Positions 1 through 9,513 of a stretch of 64,000 nucleotides of DNA are shown piece after piece. Each line of letters starts with the position of its first letter. Position 1 is the stretch's first letter. A program made the translations under genes and the position numbers. Origin of the DNA: Leifsonia sp. Root4 (GTDB lineage: Bacteria; Actinomycetota; Actinomycetes; Actinomycetales; Microbacteriaceae); assembly GCF_001425085.1 (NCBI RefSeq), contig NZ_LMDN01000006.1:24032-88031 (forward strand). The letters run 5' to 3'. The notes below the pieces were generated by a model. The model was given only the letters and a program-made list of their open reading frames with translations. It was not told where the DNA came from and searched no databases.

Positions 1-218
1 ATCCCGTCGGCGACCGTGATGCGCGGCGACGCCAGAAGCAGCAGTGCGACGCATCCGGCGTAGAGCACGATGGCCGTGACGATGCCGGCCGGCATGCTGA
101 TCGGTGCGAGTACGAGGATGCTTGCCGGGATGACGAGGGCCGTGGAGATGAACATCCATGGGTTCGGCCAGAGCCGTTCGCTGTATGCGGGTGCTGACGT
201 GTCTTTGTTAACGGGCAT
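1..218 (-). CDS. DUF3093 family membrane protein (3' part outside window)
   Basis: Reading the minus strand from the ATG at 218 gives 72 residues beginning MPVNKDTSAPAYSERLWPNP and still open at the window edge. The YSERLWPxPW start followed by two hydrophobic segments (about residues 22-42 and 45-65) is the pattern of the actinobacterial DUF3093 family, small membrane proteins of unknown function. It is divergent from dut with about 38 bp between the starts, the usual arrangement in Micrococcales. The C-terminal part is not in this window. The frame and family look secure; nothing can be said about its role. Confidence 0.8.
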   Translation of the reverse strand, partial: MPVNKDTSAPAYSERLWPNPWMFISTALVIPASILVLAPISMPAGIVTAIVLYAGCVALLLLASPRITVADG

Positions 219-256
219 GGCTCTATTCGATCAGAGTTCTGCACTACCCTCGACAC

Positions 257-727
257 GTGGCTGAAAGCGTTGAAGTACTGATCACGGCATCCGTCGTTCC
301 CCACTACGCCCATCCGGGCGATGCGGGAGCCGACCTGCACTCGGCGGAGTCGCTGACTCTGGCCCCGGGGGAGCGTGCCCTCGTCGGCACCGGCGTGTCG
401 ATCGCGTTGCCTCACGGCTTCGCCGCCTTCGTCGTTCCGCGGAGCGGCCTCGCGGCCAAGCACGGCATCACCATCGTGAACAGTCCAGGCACCGTCGATG
501 CCGGCTACCGCGGCGAGATCAAGGTCGCGCTGCTGAACACAGACACGAGCGCGCCGTTCGAGATCGCGGCCGGCGATCGGATCGCGCAGCTCATCATCAT
601 GCCCGTCACCCGCGCGAACTTCATCCCGGTCGAGACGCTGCCAGGCAGCGCCCGCGGCGAGGGTGGATTCGGCTCGACCGGCACCAGCCCGATCGCGGGC
701 ACCCCAACTTCAGGAGGTATCGCATGA
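257..727 (+). CDS. dut: dUTP diphosphatase
   Basis: 156 residues with a GTG start. It hydrolyses dUTP to dUMP and diphosphate, keeping uracil out of DNA and feeding dTMP synthesis; it acts in the cytoplasm as a trimer. All five dUTPase motifs are visible in order: HPGDAGADLHS (about 16-26), PRSGLAAKHG, GTVDAGYRGEIKVALLN with the catalytic Asp, RIAQLIIMPV, and the C-terminal RGEGGFGSTG lid. The stop overlaps the next gene start (ATGA, 724-727), so translation is probably coupled to the DUF3710 gene. Length and motifs are normal for the family. Confidence 0.97.
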   Translation: MAESVEVLITASVVPHYAHPGDAGADLHSAESLTLAPGERALVGTGVSIALPHGFAAFVVPRSGLAAKHGITIVNSPGTVDAGYRGEIKVALLNTDTSAPFEIAAGDRIAQLIIMPVTRANFIPVETLPGSARGEGGFGSTGTSPIAGTPTSGGIA

Positions 728-1350
728 GCGACATCGAGAGCGCCGGCGATCTGCCGGTCGAACACCCCAAGTCAGCACCGGAGGACCGCGCAGAGAACGG
801 TCCGCTCGACGACAGCGAGGCGAACCCGGTTCGCCCCTACGTCGACCTCGGCGGCGTGAAGATCCTGCCCCGCGAGGGTCTGCACCTCCGCCTCGAGATC
901 GAGGAGGAGAGCAAGCGCGTCGTCGCCATCGGCCTCGACTACGCCAACTCGACCCTGCAGGTCCAGCCGTTCGCCGCCCCGCGTTCGAGTGGGCTCTGGC
1001 ACGAGATTCGTGAGCAGATCTCCGAGCAGATCGCCCGTCAGGGTGGAACGACGACCTTGCGCGACGGTGCGTTCGGGCCGGAGCTCCTCGCCCAGATCCC
1101 CGTGGCCGCAGGCTCAGGAACGGCCGGCGGCACCCGCCTCGCCCGCTTCGTCGGCGTCGACGGACCGCGTTGGTTCCTCCGTGGCGTCATCGCCGGTGAG
1201 GCTGCGGTCAACCCCGACGCGGCCGCGGCCGTCGAAGAGCTGTTCCGCAGCATCGTCGTCGTGCGCGGCACGACCCCGATGCCCCCGCGCGACCTCATTC
1301 CTCTCCGGATGCCGGCCGCGCCAGCCGGCGACGCACCGACCAGTGTCTGA
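724..1350 (+). CDS. DUF3710 domain-containing protein
   Basis: 208 residues. The first 35 or so are acidic and probably disordered; the remainder (PYVDLGGVKILPREGLHLRL onward) matches the DUF3710 family that almost always follows dut in actinobacteria. The conserved PRWFLRGVI and GTTPMPPRDLIPLRMP segments near the C-terminus are typical. No catalytic motif or membrane segment is seen, so it should be cytosolic; its function is unknown. It overlaps dut by 4 bp and the DUF3159 gene by 8 bp, so the three probably form one transcript. Confidence 0.88.
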   Translation: MSDIESAGDLPVEHPKSAPEDRAENGPLDDSEANPVRPYVDLGGVKILPREGLHLRLEIEEESKRVVAIGLDYANSTLQVQPFAAPRSSGLWHEIREQISEQIARQGGTTTLRDGAFGPELLAQIPVAAGSGTAGGTRLARFVGVDGPRWFLRGVIAGEAAVNPDAAAAVEELFRSIVVVRGTTPMPPRDLIPLRMPAAPAGDAPTSV

Positions 1351-2068
1351 GAACACCCGCAACGAGCCCGACGACGAGCAGACCCCGGAGGTCGCCGCGA
1401 CCTTCGGCAACCAGCTCGCCGACGCAGCCCGCAAGGCCGGACTCGGCAAGCTCGCCGACGACGAGAAGCTCTCTCCGCGTGACATGCTCGCCGCCCTCGG
1501 CGGTATCCGCGGCCTGGCCGAGACGATCGTGCCAGGACTCGTCTTCCTGGTCATCTACACCTTCGCGAAGGACCTCGTCTGGGCGCTCGGGGTCTCCGTC
1601 GCCCTGGCCGTGGTCTTCACGATCGTGCGCGTCATCGGCAAGACGCCCGTCATGCAGGCGGTCGCCGGCCTGATCGGCGTCGTCGTCTCCGCGGCACTCG
1701 CGCTGTGGACGGGGCGGGGCGAGGACAACTTCGTGCTCGGCCTCATAACCAATGCGGTCTACGCAACCGCGCTGCTCGTGTCGATGCTCGTGCGCTGGCC
1801 GCTCATCGGCCTCGCCGTCGGGTATCTCATGGGTGACGGGCTCGCCTGGCGCGAGAACAAGCGCCGCTTCCAGGCGATGCAGCTGCTCACCGCGTGCTGG
1901 TTCGGGCTGTTCGCCGCCCGCCTGCTCGTGCAGCTCCCGCTGTATTTCGCCGGCAACGTCGAGGGCCTCGCCATCACCAAACTGTTGATGGGCGTTCCGC
2001 TCTACGCCATCCTGCTGCTGGTCTCCTGGCTCATCGTCAAGGCGGTCTACGCCAAGCCGACGCGGTAG
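1343..2068 (+). CDS. DUF3159 family membrane protein
   Basis: 241 residues from the GTG at 1343, which overlaps the DUF3710 stop by 8 bp. An open frame extends upstream, but it runs antiparallel in sense through DUF3710 and is unlikely to be used. The soluble N-terminus (about 50 residues) is followed by LGGIRGLAETIVPGLVFLVI and five or six hydrophobic segments (about 60-80, 85-103, 113-130, 140-160, 185-205, 215-235). The WRENKRRFQAMQLLT stretch is characteristic of DUF3159, an uncharacterised actinobacterial integral membrane family. Context gives no firm clue to role. Confidence 0.88.
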   Translation: MSENTRNEPDDEQTPEVAATFGNQLADAARKAGLGKLADDEKLSPRDMLAALGGIRGLAETIVPGLVFLVIYTFAKDLVWALGVSVALAVVFTIVRVIGKTPVMQAVAGLIGVVVSAALALWTGRGEDNFVLGLITNAVYATALLVSMLVRWPLIGLAVGYLMGDGLAWRENKRRFQAMQLLTACWFGLFAARLLVQLPLYFAGNVEGLAITKLLMGVPLYAILLLVSWLIVKAVYAKPTR

Positions 2069-2129
2069 CTCCTCTCGGCGCAGACACGGAGCTCGATCGG
2101 TGCAGAGTGCGCCATCCGGAATGCTAGAG

Positions 2130-2149
2130 TTATCTTGACATCAAGATAA
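2130..2149. promoter_or_regulatory. Palindromic operator candidate upstream of aconitase
   Basis: TTATCTTGACATCAAGATAA has perfect 9-bp inverted arms separated by two bases. It contains a consensus -35 hexamer (TTGACA, 2135-2140), so a protein bound here would block polymerase. It lies 134 bp before the acn start. The regulator is not identified; AcnR (TetR family) and other TCA-cycle regulators control acn in related actinobacteria, but I cannot assign this site to one. Confidence 0.6.
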
Positions 2150-2188
2150 ATTCTTCGATAGCCACATCCCTCGCTCGGTGCAGCCTAC

Positions 2189-2202
2189 TTAGGCTAACCT
2201 TG
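2189..2202. promoter_or_regulatory. Possible DtxR/IdeR-type iron box half
   Basis: TTAGGCTAACCTTG matches the right two-thirds of the DtxR/IdeR consensus (TTAGGTTAGGCTAACCTAA); the left arm is poorly conserved. It is about 80 bp upstream of acn, a 4Fe-4S enzyme whose expression follows iron supply in other actinobacteria. It could be a weak iron-regulatory site or chance. Confidence 0.4.
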
Positions 2203-2282
2203 CTGGCAACAGCCTCGGTGTGGCCGCAAAGATTGAAGACATGCCGCGTATCTGGCGGCGTCCAGCTTAAGGAGAGGGCTAC

Positions 2283-5093
<2,811 letters not shown>

Positions 5094-5121
5094 CACGCAG
5101 CAGAAGCAACAGCATCATAGG

Positions 5122-5150
5122 ACGGCCGGTCTCACTGAGACCGGCCGTTT
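5122..5150 (+). terminator. Intrinsic terminator after acnA
   Basis: A perfect 12-bp stem, ACGGCCGGTCTC paired with GAGACCGGCCGT, has a 3-base loop (ACT) and runs into TTT. It starts 28 bases after the aconitase stop. Confidence 0.85.
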
Positions 5151-5188
5151 CCGTTGCGCGCGGAGTGGGCGGGGCGCAGAGTGGAGCC

Positions 5189-5500
5189 ATGAGCGCACAC
5201 AACGAACTCCTTGCAGCGGCCGACACCTCCTCCGAGCTGAGCGGCACGGCCTTCACCCATGTGCCAGGGCGCCTGCGTGCCCACTACGCGACCGCTGACT
5301 TCGCTGCAGCCGTCGGGCTCCTGGATTCCGTGGCGACGGTCGCCGATGAGCTGAACCACCACCCAGACGTCAGCCTCGGCTACGGCCGTATCGAGTTCGA
5401 GCTCAGCTCTCACGATGCCGGGGGAGTCACCAGCCGCGACGTCGCCCTCGCGCTGCGCATTCAGGCCCTGGCGGACGCCGCGGGCGCCAGCGCGGCCTGA
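5189..5500 (+). CDS. 4a-hydroxytetrahydrobiopterin dehydratase family protein
   Basis: 103 residues from the ATG at 5189 (GTGGAG spaced just upstream); an in-frame GTG at 5165 is the alternative. The family dehydrates pterin-4a-carbinolamine and, in animals, is also DCoH. The short alpha/beta fold and the ELNHHPDVSLGYGRIEFELS segment, with its active-site His pair, followed by GGVTSRDVALALRIQALA, are diagnostic. No aromatic amino acid hydroxylase lies nearby, so its physiological substrate here is unclear; such orphan copies are common in actinobacteria. Confidence 0.85.
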   Translation: MSAHNELLAAADTSSELSGTAFTHVPGRLRAHYATADFAAAVGLLDSVATVADELNHHPDVSLGYGRIEFELSSHDAGGVTSRDVALALRIQALADAAGASAA

Positions 5501-5544
5501 GCGCCGCCGCACTGCCGTTGGCTCTTCCCCTTTACGCCCAAAGT

Positions 5545-5564
5545 TTGTATAGTCGTCTATACAA
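5545..5564. promoter_or_regulatory. Probable GntR-family operator
   Basis: TTGTATAGTCGTCTATACAA is a perfect 8-bp inverted repeat with a 4-base spacer, ending 15 bases before the GntR gene. AT-rich palindromes of this size with GTnTAnAC-like cores are typical for HutC-type GntR regulators, so autoregulation of the whole operon is likely. It probably overlaps the promoter. Confidence 0.75.
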
Positions 5565-5579
5565 GCTAGGGAGAGCGAC

Positions 5580-6299
5580 ATGGCATCAGACGAGTACCTT
5601 CCGCTGTACGTGCAGATCGGGCGGCACGTCCGATCCCAGATCCTCGGTGGCCAGCTGAGCGACGGCGACGCGATCCCCTCTGAGCCCAGCCTCATGAAGA
5701 CGTTCGGCACCACGCGCGGCACCGTGCGCCAGGCCATCGGTGAGCTCGTCAACGAAGGCCTCGTGCGCCGGGAGCAGGGCAAGGGCACCTTCGTGCAGTT
5801 CCGCCCGATGACGCACAGCATCTGGAACTTCGGCGGCTTCAGCGACAGCATCAGGGGCAGAGCCGGGCTCGGCGTCGCCCGCGTCATCGAGCACGAGGTG
5901 GTCGAGCTCGACGGCGAGCCGACGCTCCGCCTCGTCCGGCTCCGCGGCATCCGCACGCCGGAGGGCGACGAGAGCATCCACTCGCTCGACACCTCACACC
6001 TCTCGCTGCGGCTCTTCCCCGGCCTCGACACGGTGAACTTCGAGAACGCGTCGCTCTATCAGACTCTGCGCGAGCGCTACGGCGTGCATCCCCACCGCAC
6101 CGAGCTGGCGCTGACGACGGTGGCACCGGATGCCGCTGTCTTCACGCTGCTCGGTGAGACACCGCGATCTCCTGCCCTGGTCACGCTCCGCGGGCACGCC
6201 TACGACAGCGATGACCGGCAGATCGAGCGGATCGAGATCGTCTACTCGTCCTCGATCGAGTTCAAGATTTCCACCACCATGCCGAGCACCGGCGCCTGA
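5580..6299 (+). CDS. GntR/HutC family transcriptional regulator
   Basis: 239 residues. The N-terminal winged helix-turn-helix (about 8-75; YVQIGRHVRSQILGGQLSDG ... TTRGTVRQAIGELVNEGLVRR) is followed by a UTRA ligand-binding domain (about 95-230), placing it in the HutC subfamily. These are usually repressors released by a sugar, sugar phosphate, amino acid or nucleoside-like effector. It is the first gene of a run of five co-directional genes and has a clean palindrome just upstream, so it most likely controls itself and the genes after it. The effector cannot be told from sequence. Confidence 0.92.
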   Translation: MASDEYLPLYVQIGRHVRSQILGGQLSDGDAIPSEPSLMKTFGTTRGTVRQAIGELVNEGLVRREQGKGTFVQFRPMTHSIWNFGGFSDSIRGRAGLGVARVIEHEVVELDGEPTLRLVRLRGIRTPEGDESIHSLDTSHLSLRLFPGLDTVNFENASLYQTLRERYGVHPHRTELALTTVAPDAAVFTLLGETPRSPALVTLRGHAYDSDDRQIERIEIVYSSSIEFKISTTMPSTGA

Positions 6300-6321
6300 G
6301 ACACGAAACGAGAACAGCCCG

Positions 6322-7059
6322 ATGTCCAAACGCACCGCATTCCTCGACCGCATCGCCGCCGGCCCGGTCCTGCTCGGCATGGTCCACCTGAAGGGTGAGT
6401 CGGCGGAGGAGAAGCTCGAGATCGCGCAACGCGAGATCGGACTGTTGTACGCCAACGGAGTCGACGCCGTCATCGTCGAGAACTACTTCGGCGCGCCGGA
6501 GGACATGGAGCGAGTGCTCGGCTGGCTCCAGGCCACCCGCCCGGCCGATTGCTACGGCGTGAACGTGCTGGATGACGACGAACGCGGTTTCACGATGGCC
6601 GGCCGCTTCGGCGCCAGCTTCGTGCAGCTCGACTCCGTCGCGGGGCACCTGAGCGCCGACGACGAAGCGGCGTTCGCCGAACGCCTGTCCGCGTGGCGCA
6701 GCGGCACCGACGCCGCCGTGCTCGGCGGCGTGCGCTTCAAGTACCAGCCGTACCTCAGCGGCAATGACGTCGAAACCGATCTGCGCCTCGGCATGGAGCG
6801 CGCCGACGCCATCGTCGTGACCGGCGATGGAACGGGCATGGAGACCGATCTCGAGCGGATCCGGGAGTTCCGCGAGGTCCTCAAGGGCTTCCCCCTCATC
6901 GTGGGCGCCGGCGTGACGAGCGCCAACTACGACGCCCAGTTGGAGCAGGCCGACGGCGCGATCGTCGGCAGCTTCCTCAAGGACACGGGCAAAGACAACG
7001 GCGACGTCGATGGTGCACGGGTCGCCGAGCTCAGCGGCCTGCTGCACGCGCTGCGATGA
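6322..7059 (+). CDS. BtpA/SgcQ family TIM-barrel protein
   Basis: 245 residues from ATG 6322. The protein begins with the LLGMVHLKG strand and continues through NGVDAVIVENYFGAP, a conserved GGVRFKYQPY, and phosphate-binding-type loops near the end (VVTGDGTGMETD and GAGVTSANYD...DGAIVGSFLK). This is the BtpA family, which includes cyanobacterial photosystem I biogenesis factor BtpA and E. coli SgcQ of a putative sugar operon. In this heterotroph a phosphosugar or nucleoside-related aldolase or isomerase role is more likely than a photosystem role. The next gene overlaps by 4 bp. Confidence 0.85.
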   Translation: MSKRTAFLDRIAAGPVLLGMVHLKGESAEEKLEIAQREIGLLYANGVDAVIVENYFGAPEDMERVLGWLQATRPADCYGVNVLDDDERGFTMAGRFGASFVQLDSVAGHLSADDEAAFAERLSAWRSGTDAAVLGGVRFKYQPYLSGNDVETDLRLGMERADAIVVTGDGTGMETDLERIREFREVLKGFPLIVGAGVTSANYDAQLEQADGAIVGSFLKDTGKDNGDVDGARVAELSGLLHALR

Positions 7060-7559
7060 ACGCGTACGCGCTGCTTCCCGCGCCGGCGACCGCCGAGGCG
7101 CTGCTGCCGTTCGGGCGCCACCTCAGCCTCCGGGGCGGTGGCGACGGAGTGGTCAGCTCGGAGGGCGACGGCTGGAGCGATCGGCGCTCCCTGGACGCGA
7201 TCATCGACACCCCGGGCAGCCTCGGTCACACGGTCGGTGCGGCGACGCCGTTCCGGATCTCCGGGATGGAGCGGCATCCGCATACCGAGGAGGCGCTGTT
7301 CTGCGCCGGAGAGCCCGTCGTTGTCGCGGTGGCTGACACCCCAGCCGATCGCCCGGACGCCGCCGATGTGCGGGCGTTCGTGTTGGAGCCCGGCGACGTG
7401 ATCGTGCTGAAGCGCGGCATCTGGCACACCGCCTGCTACGGAGTCGGCACGGCAACGCCCTACTACTGGCTGGCGACGGCAGACGACTCGATCGCCGACG
7501 TGTGGGCCCCGCCGCTCGGTGGATCGGTGCACGTCATGACTCCTGGGTCGCACTCATGA
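7056..7559 (+). CDS. Ureidoglycolate lyase-like cupin protein
   Basis: 167 residues, ATG overlapping the BtpA stop by 4 bp. The pattern resembles the AllA/ureidoglycolate lyase family (a cupin fold): MERHPHTEEALFCAGEPVVV as the metal-site-like strand, AFVLEPGDVIVLKRGIWHTA near the second motif, and a C-terminal PYYWLATADD. True AllA releases glyoxylate from ureidoglycolate in allantoin breakdown, but no other allantoin gene is present. A role as a sugar-acid or sugar epimerase-like cupin acting with the neighbouring kinase is equally possible. Confidence 0.7.
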   Translation: MNAYALLPAPATAEALLPFGRHLSLRGGGDGVVSSEGDGWSDRRSLDAIIDTPGSLGHTVGAATPFRISGMERHPHTEEALFCAGEPVVVAVADTPADRPDAADVRAFVLEPGDVIVLKRGIWHTACYGVGTATPYYWLATADDSIADVWAPPLGGSVHVMTPGSHS

Positions 7560-8527
7560 CGCGCGAGGACGCGATCTTCATCGGCGACGTCGCCCTCGAC
7601 GAGTATTTCGGGGTCGAGGAATGGCCGGCGCTCGGAGACAAGGTCTGGGCGGAGCCGCGGGAAGCGGAGCTCGGCGGCATGATCGCCAACGCGGCGAGCG
7701 TACACGCGGCGCTCGGCGGTTCCACGCGCTTCCTCACGACGATGAACGACGGCCCGCTCAGCCGCCGGCTGTTGGCCGAGCTGAATGGGCAGGGCATCGA
7801 CACCGGGCTCTGCCTCGTCGACGACAGCCTCGCCGATTCCCGCTGTCTGATCTTCCTCACCGCCGAGCAGCACGTCGTGATCACCCCGCGCATCGGCGAA
7901 CAGCGATTCGAACTCGATGACGCCTCCTTCGCGACGCTCGGCGCCGCGCGCAGCATCTACAGCTCGATCGGCGATCTGCGCCGGTTGCGCTTCGGCTCGC
8001 TCTCCGCGACCGAGATCGTCCGTGCGCTGAGAGCCGCTGGCGTCCGCGTCGTCCTCGACCTCGACGTCGCGGACCTGGAGCCGGGCGACCGCGAACTGAT
8101 CGGCGCAACCGACATCTGTTTCGTCAACAGGATCGGCTTCGAGCGTCTTGCGGCGGGCGAGGCTCACGAGACGGTCGTCGCCGGGCTGCTGACCGGCGGG
8201 ATGACGCAGCTCATCGTCACATTGGACGCCGACGGCTGCATCGTCCACGGCAGCGACGGTCAGACGGTGGTCGGCGGCATCGCCGCCGCGGTCGTCGATG
8301 TGACCGGTGCGGGCGACACCTTCTGCAGCTCGTTCCTCTTCGCGTTCGACCGCTCTGGCGACGCGGCCATCGCGGCGCAGTTCGCCAATGGGGCCGGAGC
8401 CAGGGCCACCGAATCGCACGGCGCGCGGTCGGGCGTCGGCACGGTTGGCGACGTTCTCGACTACCTCAGCGCCGCCGGGCAGGACACCGGACGTCTGGCC
8501 GCGGCATTGCTGCCCGACATCCGGTGA
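7556..8527 (+). CDS. PfkB/ribokinase family carbohydrate kinase
   Basis: 323 residues from ATG 7556, overlapping the upstream stop by 4 bp. PfkB signatures are present: an N-terminal GDVALDEYFG strand, the substrate-loop GGMIANAASVHAALGG, and the C-terminal anion-hole motif VTGAGDTFCSSFLFA with the catalytic Asp of GAGD. These enzymes phosphorylate sugars or nucleosides with ATP. Specificity cannot be read from sequence. The adjacent BtpA-family gene suggests the product is a phosphosugar-like intermediate for the same pathway. Confidence 0.88.
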   Translation: MTREDAIFIGDVALDEYFGVEEWPALGDKVWAEPREAELGGMIANAASVHAALGGSTRFLTTMNDGPLSRRLLAELNGQGIDTGLCLVDDSLADSRCLIFLTAEQHVVITPRIGEQRFELDDASFATLGAARSIYSSIGDLRRLRFGSLSATEIVRALRAAGVRVVLDLDVADLEPGDRELIGATDICFVNRIGFERLAAGEAHETVVAGLLTGGMTQLIVTLDADGCIVHGSDGQTVVGGIAAAVVDVTGAGDTFCSSFLFAFDRSGDAAIAAQFANGAGARATESHGARSGVGTVGDVLDYLSAAGQDTGRLAAALLPDIR

Positions 8528-8600
8528 GCTGACGCACGGCGCACCCTCGCACACCCCATCACACAGCATCCCTCTCACCCCCCCCCGAAATGGAGTAACC

Positions 8601-9506
8601 ATGTCAGCACCCCGCACCGCCTCGCGTCTGCTGCTCTGGGCCGCAGCATCCCTGACGGCCGTCAGCCTCGTCGGCTGCGTGCAGAACGCACCCACAACCG
8701 CAGCGCCGACCGGCGACGCCATCGCAGTGACCGCCGACGAAGCCGTCGCAGCGCTCGTGCCGGCAGCCATCACCGACTCCGGCACCCTGCGTGTCGGCGT
8801 CAACCTCACCTACTCGCCGAATGAGTTCAAGACGCCCGAGGGCGCGCCGACGGGATGGGCCATCGAGCTGATGGACGCAATCGCGGCGAAGATGGGCCTC
8901 CAGGTCGAGTACTCGCCCGCGGCCTTCGACAACATCCTTCCCGGTGTCATCGGCGGCAAGTACGACGTCGGCCAGGGCTCATTCACCGACACGAAGGAGC
9001 GCGAGAAGATCGTCGACTTCGTGAACTACTACTCGGCCGGAACCCGCTGGGCGGCCCAGACGGGCAGCACGCTCGACCCGGAGAACGCCTGCGGACTCAC
9101 GATCGCGGCCGGCGCAACGACCTACCAGGAGACGAACGACCTGCCCGCCCGCTCCGAGGCGTGCGTCGCCTCGGGCAAGGAGCCGATCACGATCCTGAAG
9201 TTCGACACCCAGGACGCGATCACGAACGCGGTCGTGCTCGGCCAGGCCGACGGTTTCGCCGCCGACTCGCCCGTCACCGCCTACGCCGTCGCGGCAACGG
9301 AGGGCAAGCTCTCCCTGGTCGGCGAGCAGTATGACTCCGCACCGTTCGGCTTCGCGATCCCCAAGGATGCCGGCACGCTGGCCGAGGCCGTCGAGGCATC
9401 CGTTCAGGCGATCATCGATGACGGCAGCTACACGGCCATCCTCGAGAAGTGGGGCGTGCAGGACGGCGCCGTCGCAGAGGCCGGCATCAACGGCGCCATC
9501 TTCTAG
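8601..9506 (+). CDS. Family 3 extracellular solute-binding lipoprotein
   Basis: 301 residues from ATG 8601, with TGGAG spaced 6 bases upstream. A lipoprotein signal peptide ends in the lipobox LVGC (Cys26), so the mature protein should be anchored to the outer face of the membrane. The rest is a PF00497-type periplasmic binding fold (DSGTLRVGVNLTYSPNEF ... GWAIELMDAIAAKMGL ... GKYDVGQGSFTDTKERE), as in amino-acid ABC importers. It ends the GntR operon, but no permease or ATPase follows: the next gene is convergent 7 bp away. It must use a transporter encoded elsewhere, or the operon has lost its partners. Confidence 0.88.
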   Translation: MSAPRTASRLLLWAAASLTAVSLVGCVQNAPTTAAPTGDAIAVTADEAVAALVPAAITDSGTLRVGVNLTYSPNEFKTPEGAPTGWAIELMDAIAAKMGLQVEYSPAAFDNILPGVIGGKYDVGQGSFTDTKEREKIVDFVNYYSAGTRWAAQTGSTLDPENACGLTIAAGATTYQETNDLPARSEACVASGKEPITILKFDTQDAITNAVVLGQADGFAADSPVTAYAVAATEGKLSLVGEQYDSAPFGFAIPKDAGTLAEAVEASVQAIIDDGSYTAILEKWGVQDGAVAEAGINGAIF

Positions 9507-9513
9507 GCACCGC

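Noticed and set aside
7056..7559. Complete allantoin degradation pathway
   Set aside because: Only the AllA-like cupin is present, without allantoinase or allantoate amidohydrolase genes.
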